Below are positions 7,264-14,536 of a stretch of DNA of 15,763 bases, one piece after another; position 1 is the stretch's first letter; every line of letters starts with the position of its first letter. The stretch is from Clostridium sp. Its GTDB lineage: Bacteria > Bacillota > Clostridia > Clostridiales > Clostridiaceae. The stretch lies in assembly GCA_003539755.1 (NCBI GenBank), contig DPOH01000068.1, positions 1 to 15,763 on the forward strand, given 5' to 3'. The position numbers were made by a program, and so were the translations under genes. The notes beneath the pieces were generated by a model, which saw nothing but the letters and a program-made list of their open reading frames with translations, made no database searches and was not told where the DNA came from.

Positions 7264-7448
7264 AATTCAGTTGAGAATTGATAGTTAAAAGTTGATAGTT
7301 ATGGTGGATATTCCTGAGGGAATATCTTAAATTATATTTATCCGAAAAATTGCTTATGCAATTTCTCAAAGGCATACATTCTAAGAAAATCTGCAATATT
7401 TTCATCATTAAACTGTCAACTCTACACTTTCAACTCTCCACTCTCTAA
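7264..7448. repeat. Inverted-repeat (MITE-like) element between purF and purM
   Basis: The whole purF-purM gap is bounded by imperfect inverted repeats rich in the motif AGTTGA: CAGTTGAGAATTGATAG... (7268-7300) at one end and its partial complement ...CAACTCTCCACTCTCTAATT (about 7411-7450) at the other. Inside are two palindromes, GATATTCCTGAGGGAATATC (about 7308-7326) and AAATTGCTTATGCAATTT (about 7347-7364). There is no coding capacity. It begins at the purF stop codon and ends just before the purM ribosome binding site, so it was inserted or maintained without breaking either gene. A related half-copy lies upstream of purE. Confidence 0.6.
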
Positions 7449-8867
7449 TTATTCTTCTTCAACTGGTGCTGCTACAGGATAAACTCCATTAAAGCATCCC
7501 ATGCAAAGACCATTTTTACCACCACAGCTTGCTTTTACGCCTTCTTCACTTAAATAGCCAAGATAATCTGCTCCAATTAAATCTCTTATTTGCTCTACAC
7601 TATGATTTGCAGCAACAAGTTCACTTCTATATGGTGTGTCAATGCCAAAATAACATGGATATTTAACTCCAGGTGAAGCTATTAAGAAATTAATTTCTTT
7701 TACTCCAGCTCTTCTAAGAGAATCAATCAAATGCTTTGATGTAGTTCCTCTTACAATAGAATCATCAATAAGAACTATGCTCTTTCCTTCAAGATTTACC
7801 CTTAAAGGATTTAATTTAACAGCAACTGCTCTTTCTCTTATTTCCTGCGAAGGAGTAATAAATGTTCTTCCAACATATCTATTTTTTATGAATCCTGTAT
7901 CGTATGGAATTCCAGATGCCTTAGCATATCCTATAGCTGCTGGTATTCCAGAATCAGGTACAGCTACAACAAGATCAGCTTTTATTGGATGTTCCTTATA
8001 AAGCTGCATTCCTGCTTGTACTCTTGTTGTGTGAACATCTAATCCATCTATTTGAGAATCAGGTCTTGCAAAATAAATATATTCAAATGAACATGTTTGA
8101 CATTGAGTATTCTCAGAATATCTATACGAATGAACACCATCATCATCAATAACAACTATTTCTCCAGGTTCAATATCACGAACAAGCTCAGCACCTATTG
8201 CATCTAATGCACAACTCTCAGAAGCAAGAATATATCCTTCATCAATTTTTCCTAGTGAAAGTGGTCTTATTCCATGAGGATCTCTGGCTCCTATAAGTTT
8301 ATCTTGTGACATGATTACAAGTGCAAATGAACCTCTTACAGCTGACATTGCATCAATAACGGCTTTAGTAAGTCCTTTTTTAGCACTTCTTGCAATAAGA
8401 CAAGCTATTACTTCAGAATCTATTGAAGTATGAAATATTTGTCCAGCATCTTCTAATAGTTCTCTTATAACATCATCATTTACCAAGTTTCCATTATGAG
8501 CCATAGCTATAGACCCAATTTTAGATGTAGTAACTATTGGTTGAGCATTTTCTATTCCCTTACCACCTGCAGTTGAATATCTAACATGTCCAATGGCAAT
8601 GTGACCTTTTAATTTTTTTACATCCTCATGCTTAAAAGCATCTGTTATAAGCCCTAATCCTTTATGTGCATCAATTTTTTCTCCATTAGATACTGCAATT
8701 CCAGCACTTTCTTGACCTCTGTGCTGAAGTGCATAAAGTCCATAATAAGTAATTGCTGCAACATCAACAGTTTTTTCCTTGTTTGTATAAACACCAAAGA
8801 CTCCACATTCATCCTTAAATTTTTCCAAACTTGGATCCATAATTAATTCAAAATCCGTTTTTGTCAT
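7449..8867 (-). CDS. purF: Amidophosphoribosyltransferase (glutamine PRPP amidotransferase)
   Basis: First committed step of purine synthesis: PRPP plus glutamine gives phosphoribosylamine. 472 residues. The N-terminal Ntn glutaminase domain has a 20-residue propeptide before C21 in DECGVFG, which becomes the catalytic N-terminal Cys after processing; LQHRGQESAGIA and HVRYSTAG follow. The C-terminal phosphoribosyltransferase domain has AVPDSGIPAAIGYA and the PRPP loop VLIDDSIVRGTT (365-376). Four cysteines at the positions expected for the Bacillus-type [4Fe-4S] cluster are present (C259, C405, C455, C458), which suggests an oxygen-labile, cluster-stabilised enzyme. The start ATG has AGAGGATA upstream. 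A second ATG at codon 10 would leave an 11-residue propeptide but has no ribosome binding site. Confidence 0.98.
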   Translation of the reverse strand: MTKTDFELIMDPSLEKFKDECGVFGVYTNKEKTVDVAAITYYGLYALQHRGQESAGIAVSNGEKIDAHKGLGLITDAFKHEDVKKLKGHIAIGHVRYSTAGGKGIENAQPIVTTSKIGSIAMAHNGNLVNDDVIRELLEDAGQIFHTSIDSEVIACLIARSAKKGLTKAVIDAMSAVRGSFALVIMSQDKLIGARDPHGIRPLSLGKIDEGYILASESCALDAIGAELVRDIEPGEIVVIDDDGVHSYRYSENTQCQTCSFEYIYFARPDSQIDGLDVHTTRVQAGMQLYKEHPIKADLVVAVPDSGIPAAIGYAKASGIPYDTGFIKNRYVGRTFITPSQEIRERAVAVKLNPLRVNLEGKSIVLIDDSIVRGTTSKHLIDSLRRAGVKEINFLIASPGVKYPCYFGIDTPYRSELVAANHSVEQIRDLIGADYLGYLSEEGVKASCGGKNGLCMGCFNGVYPVAAPVEEE

Positions 8868-8912
8868 GAACTCTATCCTCTCACTTATAATTTCTTTTAA
8901 AGATTAATATAG

Positions 8913-8952
8913 GACACCTCAGAACCTACATAATCCTTAGGTTCTGTGTGTC
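8913..8952 (-). other. Intercistronic hairpin between purC and purF
   Basis: GACACACAGAACCTA and TAGGTTCTGAGGTGTC on the minus strand form a stem of about 14 bp with a small internal bulge and a loop of about 9 nt. No U run follows it, so it is unlikely to be a full terminator; mRNA processing or stability is more plausible. Confidence 0.6.
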
Positions 8953-8991
8953 ATAATTTTAAATTTCCTAAAGAGTTTTAATATTAATTTA

Positions 8992-9699
8992 TTATTTAGA
9001 AATTCTCTTTAATATTTCTATATATGCATCTTCTACATTGCCAAGATCTCTTCTAAATCTATCTTTATCTAATTTTTCTCCTGTAGTAGCATCCCAGAAT
9101 CTACAAGTATCAGGTGAAATTTCATCAGCTAAAACTATTGTTCCATCTGAAGTTTTACCAAATTCAATCTTAAAATCAATCAAGTTAATATTTTCTTTTG
9201 CAAATGCATCCTTTAAAATATTGTTTATTTTAGATGTCATATCTAAAATTGTATCTATTTCTTCAAAAGTTGCTGCTCCAATACCTACTGCATGATATCT
9301 ATTTATTAATGGATCCCCTAATTCATCATTTTTGTATGAGAATTCAAAAACTGTAGTTTTTAATGGTGTTCCTTCTTCAAGACCTAATCTTTTAGCCATA
9401 GAACCTGCTGCTACATTTCTTACTATTACTTCAAGAGGTACTATTTCAACCTTCTTACATAATTGTTCTCTATCACTTAACTTCTTAATGAAGTGAGTTT
9501 TGATTCCTTGCTTTTCTAATTGTTCAAAAAGAATTGAAGTTATTTTGTTGTTCATAACTCCTTTATCCTGTATTTGACCTTTCTTTTCACCATTGAATGC
9601 TGTTGCATCATCCTTATAATAAATTACTACTTCATCCTTATTGTCAGTAGCATATACTTTCTTAGCTTTTCCTTCATATAACATTTCTTTCATTTCCAT
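8992..9699 (-). CDS. purC: Phosphoribosylaminoimidazole-succinocarboxamide synthase (SAICAR synthetase)
   Basis: Joins CAIR and aspartate with ATP to form SAICAR. 235 residues, normal for the bacterial enzyme. Signatures visible from the N-terminus: MLYEGKAKKVY (ATP-binding glycine region), YYKDDATAFNGEKKGQ, EVIVRNVAAGSMAKRLG, IDFKIEFG, and the second SAICAR-synthetase signature LADEISPDTCRFWD. The ATG overlaps the purE stop codon by one base (TAATG), and AAGGAG inside the end of purE lies 10 nt upstream, so translation is coupled to purE. A second in-frame ATG two codons later is possible but less well placed. The product SAICAR needs PurB (adenylosuccinate lyase), which is not encoded in this window. 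Confidence 0.97.
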   Translation of the reverse strand: MEMKEMLYEGKAKKVYATDNKDEVVIYYKDDATAFNGEKKGQIQDKGVMNNKITSILFEQLEKQGIKTHFIKKLSDREQLCKKVEIVPLEVIVRNVAAGSMAKRLGLEEGTPLKTTVFEFSYKNDELGDPLINRYHAVGIGAATFEEIDTILDMTSKINNILKDAFAKENINLIDFKIEFGKTSDGTIVLADEISPDTCRFWDATTGEKLDKDRFRRDLGNVEDAYIEILKRISK

Positions 9700-10178
9700 T
9701 ATAATTCCACTCCTTCAGCATTATCTTCAATAAATTTTTTCTTCATATTTACTCTAAATTCTTTTAATTTATTTTTAAGTTCTTCATTATTAACTGATAG
9801 CATCTGTACTGCTAACATTCCTGCATTATAGCTGTTATTAATTCCTACAGTTGCTACTGGAATTGATTTAGGCATCTGAACTATTGAGTAAAGAGCATCA
9901 ACGCCATCAAGTGCTGCTTTAACTGGTATACCTATTACAGGTAAAATAGTTTTAGAAGCTATCACTCCTGGTAAATGTGCTGCAAGCCCTGCTCCTGCAA
10001 TTATTACCTTACACCCTTCTTTTTCAACTTCTGCTATAGTTTCTTCTAATTTTTCTGGTACTCTATGAGCTGAAAGAACAAATGCTTTGTATGTAATGCC
10101 AAATTCCTTTAAAGCATTAGCTGCTCCTCTCATAACTTCAGTATCAGATTTACTACCGAAAAATATTGCTACTTCCAT
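9699..10178 (-). CDS. purE: 5-(carboxyamino)imidazole ribonucleotide mutase / AIR carboxylase-type PurE
   Basis: Produces CAIR, the carboxylated intermediate used by PurC. 159 residues. The flavodoxin-like fold begins VAIFFGSKSDTEVM (phosphate loop), followed by the active-site SAHRVPEKLEE (H38), GAGLAAHLPGVIASKT (62-76) and SIVQMPKSIPVATVGI. The SAHR motif is class I-like (N5-CAIR mutase, which normally works with PurK), but no purK is present, and the usual GAGGAAHLPG reads GAGLAAHLPG (Leu at residue 65). I recall this variant from other clostridial PurE sequences, but I cannot check its class here. The start ATG follows AAAGGAAG by about 11 nt. The leader contains a 13-bp hairpin and a repeat-derived region. 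Confidence 0.95.
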   Translation of the reverse strand: MEVAIFFGSKSDTEVMRGAANALKEFGITYKAFVLSAHRVPEKLEETIAEVEKEGCKVIIAGAGLAAHLPGVIASKTILPVIGIPVKAALDGVDALYSIVQMPKSIPVATVGINNSYNAGMLAVQMLSVNNEELKNKLKEFRVNMKKKFIEDNAEGVEL

Positions 10179-10214
10179 CTTAAGAAAAACTTCCTTTCGT
10201 AATCTATCTTTTCT

Positions 10215-10244
10215 GAAGAAAGATGAGCTTTCCCACCTTTCCTC
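10215..10244 (-). promoter_or_regulatory. Stable hairpin in the purE leader
   Basis: GAGGAAAGGUGGG (10232-10244) and CUCAUCUUUCUUC (10215-10227) form a continuous 13-bp stem with a few G-U pairs and an AAAG tetraloop. It lies about 37-66 nt upstream of the purE ATG. No U run follows it, so it is not an intrinsic terminator. It could stabilise the transcript or form part of a regulatory structure; I do not recognise a known riboswitch class. Confidence 0.55.
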
Positions 10245-10299
10245 AGCACCTTTTTCACTAATCTTTTGAGAATTTCTATTTGTTATTGATTATATATTT

Positions 10300-10354
10300 T
10301 CGAAAATTCTGTAAGAATTTTATCCATTAACTATCAACTCTCCATTCTCAACTA
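10300..10354. repeat. Half-copy of the AGTTGA repeat element upstream of purE
   Basis: On the minus strand, TAGTTGAGAATGGAGAGTTG continues into a palindrome AAAATTCTTACAGAATTTT. This is the same arrangement (AGTTGA-rich arm followed by a short palindrome) as the purF-purM element, in opposite orientation. Only one arm is evident here. A TATAAT (about 10288-10293) follows the palindrome and could serve as a -10 for purE, but its -35 is poor. Confidence 0.5.
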
Positions 10355-10387
10355 TTATAAGGAAACTCGACTCATATTCATTCGCTG

Positions 10388-10428
10388 AGTAAGTTCGGCT
10401 ATCTAAATGTAAAATTTAGAGCCTTACT
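10388..10428 (-). other. Hairpin overlapping the purL stop codon
   Basis: AGTAAG-GC-TCTAAAT pairs with ATTTAGA-(TA)-GCC-(GAA)-CTTACT around a 5-nt loop, with small bulges. It begins at the purL TAA and is not followed by a U run on the minus strand. It probably marks a processing or mRNA-stability site between purL and purE rather than a strong terminator. Confidence 0.5.
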
Positions 10429-13400
10429 TAAAGTACTTAACTCCTGATTCAAATATCTTTTGATCAAAATCTCCTGGAATGTTCTTATAAACATTATCTC
10501 CAACTCTTTCTGAGTGACCCATCTTACCAAGTACTCTACCATCTGGACTTGTAATACCTTCTATTCCGTACATAGATCCATTTGGGTTGAATGGCATGTT
10601 AAGTGATACATTTCCATCTAAATCTACATATTGAGTTGCCACTTGTCCATTTGCTATTAATTCTTTAATTAAGCTTTCTGGTGCAACAAATCTTCCTTCA
10701 CCATGTGAAATTGCTACTGAATGAATATCTCCAGCTTTTACTTCACTAAACCAAGGTGATTTATTAGATGTAACTCTTGTTCTAACTATTGAAGACATAT
10801 GTCTGTTTATATTGTTGTAAGTTAATGTAGCCATATCTTCTTTAATATCTACTATTTCACCATAAGGTACTAACCCTAATTTAATTAATGCTTGGAAGCC
10901 GTTACATATACCAAGAGCTAATCCATCTCTATTTTTAAGGAGTTCCATTACTGAATTTGCTATTCTTTCATTTCTTAATGCATTAGCAATGAATTTACCT
11001 GATCCATCTGGTTCATCACCTGCTGAGAATCCTCCTGGAATCATAAGTATTTGTGCACTATCAATTTCTTTTGCTAATCTTTCAATTGAATCATTTAATG
11101 CTTCCTTAGTAATATTTCTAAATACTACTTGAGAAACTTCAGCACCTTGCTTTTCAAATGCTCTTGCACAGTCATATTCACAGTTGTTTCCTGGGAATAC
11201 TGGAATAACAACCTTTGGCTTAGCTATTTTAATCTTAGGTGATGCATAAGATTTAGCTTCAAATAATGGTGTTTCAATTTTTTCATTTACATCATCTGTC
11301 TTTATTCTATAAACTTTATTTAATTTTTCTTCATATGAAGTTTGTAAATCATCTAAATCTAAATCCAGGTCATATTCTCTGCTTATAATTGAAGCTTTTT
11401 CTGTTGTCTTACCAATTTCCTTATATACACATTCTTTAAATTCATCTACTACATTTACATCACTCTTAACTTCAAGAATTGCACATCCATAGTTAAATCC
11501 AAATAATTCTTCCTTAGTTAAGTTTTCTACTTCTGCACCGATCTTATTTCCAAGTGCCATCTTAGTGATAGCTTCTGATGCTCCACCATATTTAAGAGCA
11601 GATGCTGCAAGTACTTTTCCTTCTTGATTTAATCTATATAAAACATCTAAATTCTTTTTATATTTTTCTATATTAATTGTTCCATCTTCGTTCTTCTCAG
11701 TTAAAAGCATTACTAATTTTGAACCGGCTTCTTTAAATTCAGCTGATACAACTTTTGCTGCTTTTTCAACACCTACTGCAAATGAAACAAGTGTTGGAGG
11801 TACATCTAAATCTCCAAAGCTTCCTGACATTGAATCTTTACCACCTATAGCTGCAATTTCTAGAGCCATCTGTACTTCATATGCTCCAAGTAATGCTGCA
11901 AATGGTTTCCCCCATCTTGAAGAATCTCTTCCTAGTTTTTCAAAGTATTCTTGGAATGTTAAATAAGCTTTTCTGAAGTTACCACCCATACAAGCAAGTT
12001 TTGTAACACTTTCAATTACAGCATAATATGCCATATGATATGGACTCCATGTTCCAAGTTCAGGATTGCATCCAAATGTCATTATAGTTGCTTCTTTACT
12101 TTCACCATTTAATACTGGTATTTTAGCTGCCATACCATCCTGTGGAGTCTTTTGATACTTACCACCAAATGGCATAAGAACAGTTCCTCCGCCTATTGTT
12201 GCATCAAATCTTTCACTTAAACCTTGCTGTGATGCAACATTTAATTTCTTTAAGTTGTTTACCCATTCTTCTTTAACATTAACGTCTTTTACTTCGTATG
12301 GATAAGCTTCTGGATTTTTAACAGTTACTTCAGTTTTTTGAGTAGCTCCGTTTGTATCTAGGAAAGTTCTCTTTAAGTCAACTATGTTCTTACCTCTCCA
12401 GTAAAGTCTTAATCTATCTGTATCAGTAACATTTGCAACTAATGTAGCTTCTAAATTTTCTTCATTTGAAAGTCTGATGAATTCATCAGCATTTTCTTTA
12501 GCAACTACAACAGCCATTCTTTCTTGAGATTCTGAAACAGCTAATTCTGTTCCATCTAAACCTTCATACTTCTTAGTTACCTTATCTAAATCTATATCTA
12601 ATCCTCTGCAAAGTTCTCCTATTGCAACTGAAACTCCACCTGCTCCAAAATCGTTACATCTCTTAATCATCTTAGCAACTTTAGGATTTCTGAATAATCT
12701 TTGAAGTTTTCTTTCTGTAGGTGCATTACCTTTTTGAACTTCAGCTCCACATTCACTTAATGAATCAACAGTATGTTCCTTTGATGAACCTGTAGCTCCA
12801 CCAACACCATCTCTTCCTGTTCTTCCACCAAGTAAGATTATTACATCACCAAGTGATGGTTCTTCTCTTACTACATTTTCCTTTGGTGCAGCTGCTATAA
12901 CTGCTCCAACTTCCATTCTTTTAGCCATATAGTTTGGGTGATATAATTCTTGAACCTGACCTGTTGCAAGCCCTATTTGGTTACCGTATGAGCTATATCC
13001 ATGAGCTGCTCCAAGAACAATTTTTCTTTGAGGAAGCTTTCCTTTTAATGTATCTTCAACTGGTACTGTAGGATCAGCTGCTCCTGTAACTCTCATTGCC
13101 TGGTATACATAAGTTCTTCCTGATAATGGATCTCTTATTGCTCCACCAAGACATGTAGCTGCTCCACCAAATGGTTCTATTTCAGTTGGATGGTTGTGTG
13201 TTTCATTTTTAAACATTACAAGATAATCTTCAGTACCTTTGTTTGTTTCAACTTTTACATTGATTGAACATGCATTGATTTCTTCTGAAATATCTAAAGC
13301 TTCAAGTTTTCCTCTTTTTCTAAGTTCCTTCATTGCAATAACTGCAATATCCATAAGAGTTTTATTTTTTTGTTTATTTTCATAAACGTATTCTCTTGAT

Positions 13401-14170
13401 TTTAAATATTCATCATAGCTTGTCTTTATTGGTGCTGTATAATTACCATCTTCTATATGTACATCTTCTAGAACAGTTGAGAAAGTTGTGTGTCTACAGT
13501 GATCTGACCAGTAAGTATCTATAACTTTAATTTCAGTTATAGTAGGTTCTCTTCTTTCTTCCTTAAAATAATCTTGTATCATTACAAGATCATCAATACT
13601 CATTGCCAGACCTAATTCTTTGTGGAATTCTTTTAATTCATCTATATCTTTATTGATAAATCCGTTTAAGATTTGAACGTCTTTAGGTATGCTTGGTTGT
13701 TGTGATAAATCTGTACTCTTTATATCCACTTCTCTTGAATCTACTGGATTTATATAGTATTCTTTAATTTTATCAACATCACATTTAGAAAGGTTTCCTT
13801 TTAGAATAATAATTTTAGCAGATTTTATTTCTATTTTATCTTCAGCAGTTAGTAGAGATAAACATTCAGAAGCTGAATCAGCTCTTTGATCATATTGACC
13901 TGGCAGATATTCAACGCCAAAAGCTACTTCTCCTTCACTAATTAGTAAATCAGATTCATAAACTTTGTCTACAGTTAACTCTGAGAAAATTGTGTGTAAC
14001 GACTTTTTATAATATTCTTCATTTATTTCTGGAATGATATATTTATTTACTAGTCTTACATATTCTAAGTTAGCTATGCCTAAGTTTTCTTTAAAATCTT
14101 TCAATAAACTTTGAGCTTCTACATTAAACCCTTGTTTTTTCTCAACAAACACGATTCTAACATTTGACAT
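10424..14170 (-). CDS. purL: Phosphoribosylformylglycinamidine synthase, single-chain (FGAM synthase)
   Basis: Converts FGAR, glutamine and ATP to FGAM (fourth step). At 1248 residues it is the large single-chain form carrying the activities that Bacillus splits into PurS, PurL and PurQ. In order: an N-terminal PurS-like region including EYLPGQYDQRADSA (about 87-100); the linker motif WSDHCRHTTF (221-230); the synthetase ATP/metal region FKNETHNHPTEIEPFGGAAT (320-339), GGRTGRDGVGGATG and NDFGAGGVSVA (506-516); a second PurM-like half; and a C-terminal class I glutaminase with PVFPGNNCEYD, GGFSAGDEPDGSG and the triad C1089 (LGICNGF), H1219 and E1221 (GHSER). It resembles the clostridial/streptococcal subtype. 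The ATG follows GGAGG at ideal spacing. It is intact, and lies 245 nt upstream of purE. Confidence 0.97.
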   Translation of the reverse strand: MSNVRIVFVEKKQGFNVEAQSLLKDFKENLGIANLEYVRLVNKYIIPEINEEYYKKSLHTIFSELTVDKVYESDLLISEGEVAFGVEYLPGQYDQRADSASECLSLLTAEDKIEIKSAKIIILKGNLSKCDVDKIKEYYINPVDSREVDIKSTDLSQQPSIPKDVQILNGFINKDIDELKEFHKELGLAMSIDDLVMIQDYFKEERREPTITEIKVIDTYWSDHCRHTTFSTVLEDVHIEDGNYTAPIKTSYDEYLKSREYVYENKQKNKTLMDIAVIAMKELRKRGKLEALDISEEINACSINVKVETNKGTEDYLVMFKNETHNHPTEIEPFGGAATCLGGAIRDPLSGRTYVYQAMRVTGAADPTVPVEDTLKGKLPQRKIVLGAAHGYSSYGNQIGLATGQVQELYHPNYMAKRMEVGAVIAAAPKENVVREEPSLGDVIILLGGRTGRDGVGGATGSSKEHTVDSLSECGAEVQKGNAPTERKLQRLFRNPKVAKMIKRCNDFGAGGVSVAIGELCRGLDIDLDKVTKKYEGLDGTELAVSESQERMAVVVAKENADEFIRLSNEENLEATLVANVTDTDRLRLYWRGKNIVDLKRTFLDTNGATQKTEVTVKNPEAYPYEVKDVNVKEEWVNNLKKLNVASQQGLSERFDATIGGGTVLMPFGGKYQKTPQDGMAAKIPVLNGESKEATIMTFGCNPELGTWSPYHMAYYAVIESVTKLACMGGNFRKAYLTFQEYFEKLGRDSSRWGKPFAALLGAYEVQMALEIAAIGGKDSMSGSFGDLDVPPTLVSFAVGVEKAAKVVSAEFKEAGSKLVMLLTEKNEDGTINIEKYKKNLDVLYRLNQEGKVLAASALKYGGASEAITKMALGNKIGAEVENLTKEELFGFNYGCAILEVKSDVNVVDEFKECVYKEIGKTTEKASIISREYDLDLDLDDLQTSYEEKLNKVYRIKTDDVNEKIETPLFEAKSYASPKIKIAKPKVVIPVFPGNNCEYDCARAFEKQGAEVSQVVFRNITKEALNDSIERLAKEIDSAQILMIPGGFSAGDEPDGSGKFIANALRNERIANSVMELLKNRDGLALGICNGFQALIKLGLVPYGEIVDIKEDMATLTYNNINRHMSSIVRTRVTSNKSPWFSEVKAGDIHSVAISHGEGRFVAPESLIKELIANGQVATQYVDLDGNVSLNMPFNPNGSMYGIEGITSPDGRVLGKMGHSERVGDNVYKNIPGDFDQKIFESGVKYFK

Positions 14171-14272
14171 TTCGATTCCTCCAAAATCTTATGAATTTCA
14201 GCTTGAACATTACCTCTTTGTAATGCGAATATTTTTTTATTATTTTTATTCATCTTTCGTAACTTCATTTTA

Positions 14273-14301
14273 AGATTAACACTTAATCCGTATATTGTCA
14301 A
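14273..14301 (-). promoter_or_regulatory. Likely promoter of purL
   Basis: On the minus strand a perfect TTGACA (14296-14301) is followed after 17 nt by TAATCT (14273-14278), a poor -10 (3 of 6 consensus bases). The leader to the purL ATG would be about 95 nt. The weak -10 lowers confidence, or implies dependence on a regulator. Confidence 0.5.
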
Positions 14302-14335
14302 TTAATTTTATGTTATTTTTTATGTTTTATGTCGT

Positions 14336-14380
14336 TTTTACGAATTTTATTCTATCTAAATATTTTTATAGTTCGTTATA
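14336..14380 (-). promoter_or_regulatory. Possible pair of PurR-like boxes upstream of purL
   Basis: TATAACGAACTAT (14368-14380) matches 11 of 13 positions of the Bacillus PurBox AWWWCCGAACWWT. AAAATTCGTAAAA (14336-14348) is a weaker match in the inverted orientation, with 19 nt between them (16-17 nt is usual in Bacillus). They lie upstream of the predicted promoter. The match is suggestive only, because A/T-rich DNA satisfies the W positions easily. Confidence 0.25.
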
Positions 14381-14494
14381 GTTATTTTATTCCATCACAC
14401 TCTTAAATATAATCACAAATATTAATATCATAAAACTTTATTTAATAATCTCATAAAATAATATAAATTATGTAGAATATTGTCTTAGTATGTT

Positions 14495-14536
14495 TATAAT
14501 AAAAAGGCAGCTCAAAAGAGCTGCCTTTTTATTATA
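14495..14536 (-). terminator. Palindromic terminator of the family 43 glycoside hydrolase gene
   Basis: The arms TATAATAAAAAGGCAGCTC (14495-14513) and GAGCTGCCTTTTTATTATA (14518-14536) are perfectly complementary over 19 bp around an AAAA loop (UUUU on the minus strand). The G/C core is followed by a U run on either strand, so it can act in both directions. It overlaps the stop codon of the upstream gene. Confidence 0.95.

Larger units (their letters stand above)
14171..14494. other. AT-rich gap upstream of purL
   Basis: This stretch of over 300 nt carries the purL ribosome binding site (TTGGAGG), a likely promoter (14273-14301), a possible divergent pair of PurR-like boxes (14336-14380) and a 44-codon minus-strand ORF (14119-14253) that overlaps the purL start in another frame. 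No purine aptamer core, RNA gene or repeat was found. The rest is featureless A/T-rich sequence. Confidence 0.6.

Noticed and set aside
7264..7448. Repeated AGTTGA units considered as a CRISPR array
   Set aside because: The units are short, irregular and arranged as inverted ends, with no regular spacers and no cas genes.
10388..10400. GCCGAAC, resembling a PurR box core, just after purL
   Set aside because: It lies in the stem of the hairpin that overlaps the purL stop, has no inverted partner at the usual spacing and is over 200 nt from purE without a good promoter nearby.
14171..14494. Search for a purine riboswitch upstream of purL
   Set aside because: No UCUAC junction with paired helices and no GG/CC loop pair could be found in this gap; the same holds for 10179-10423.
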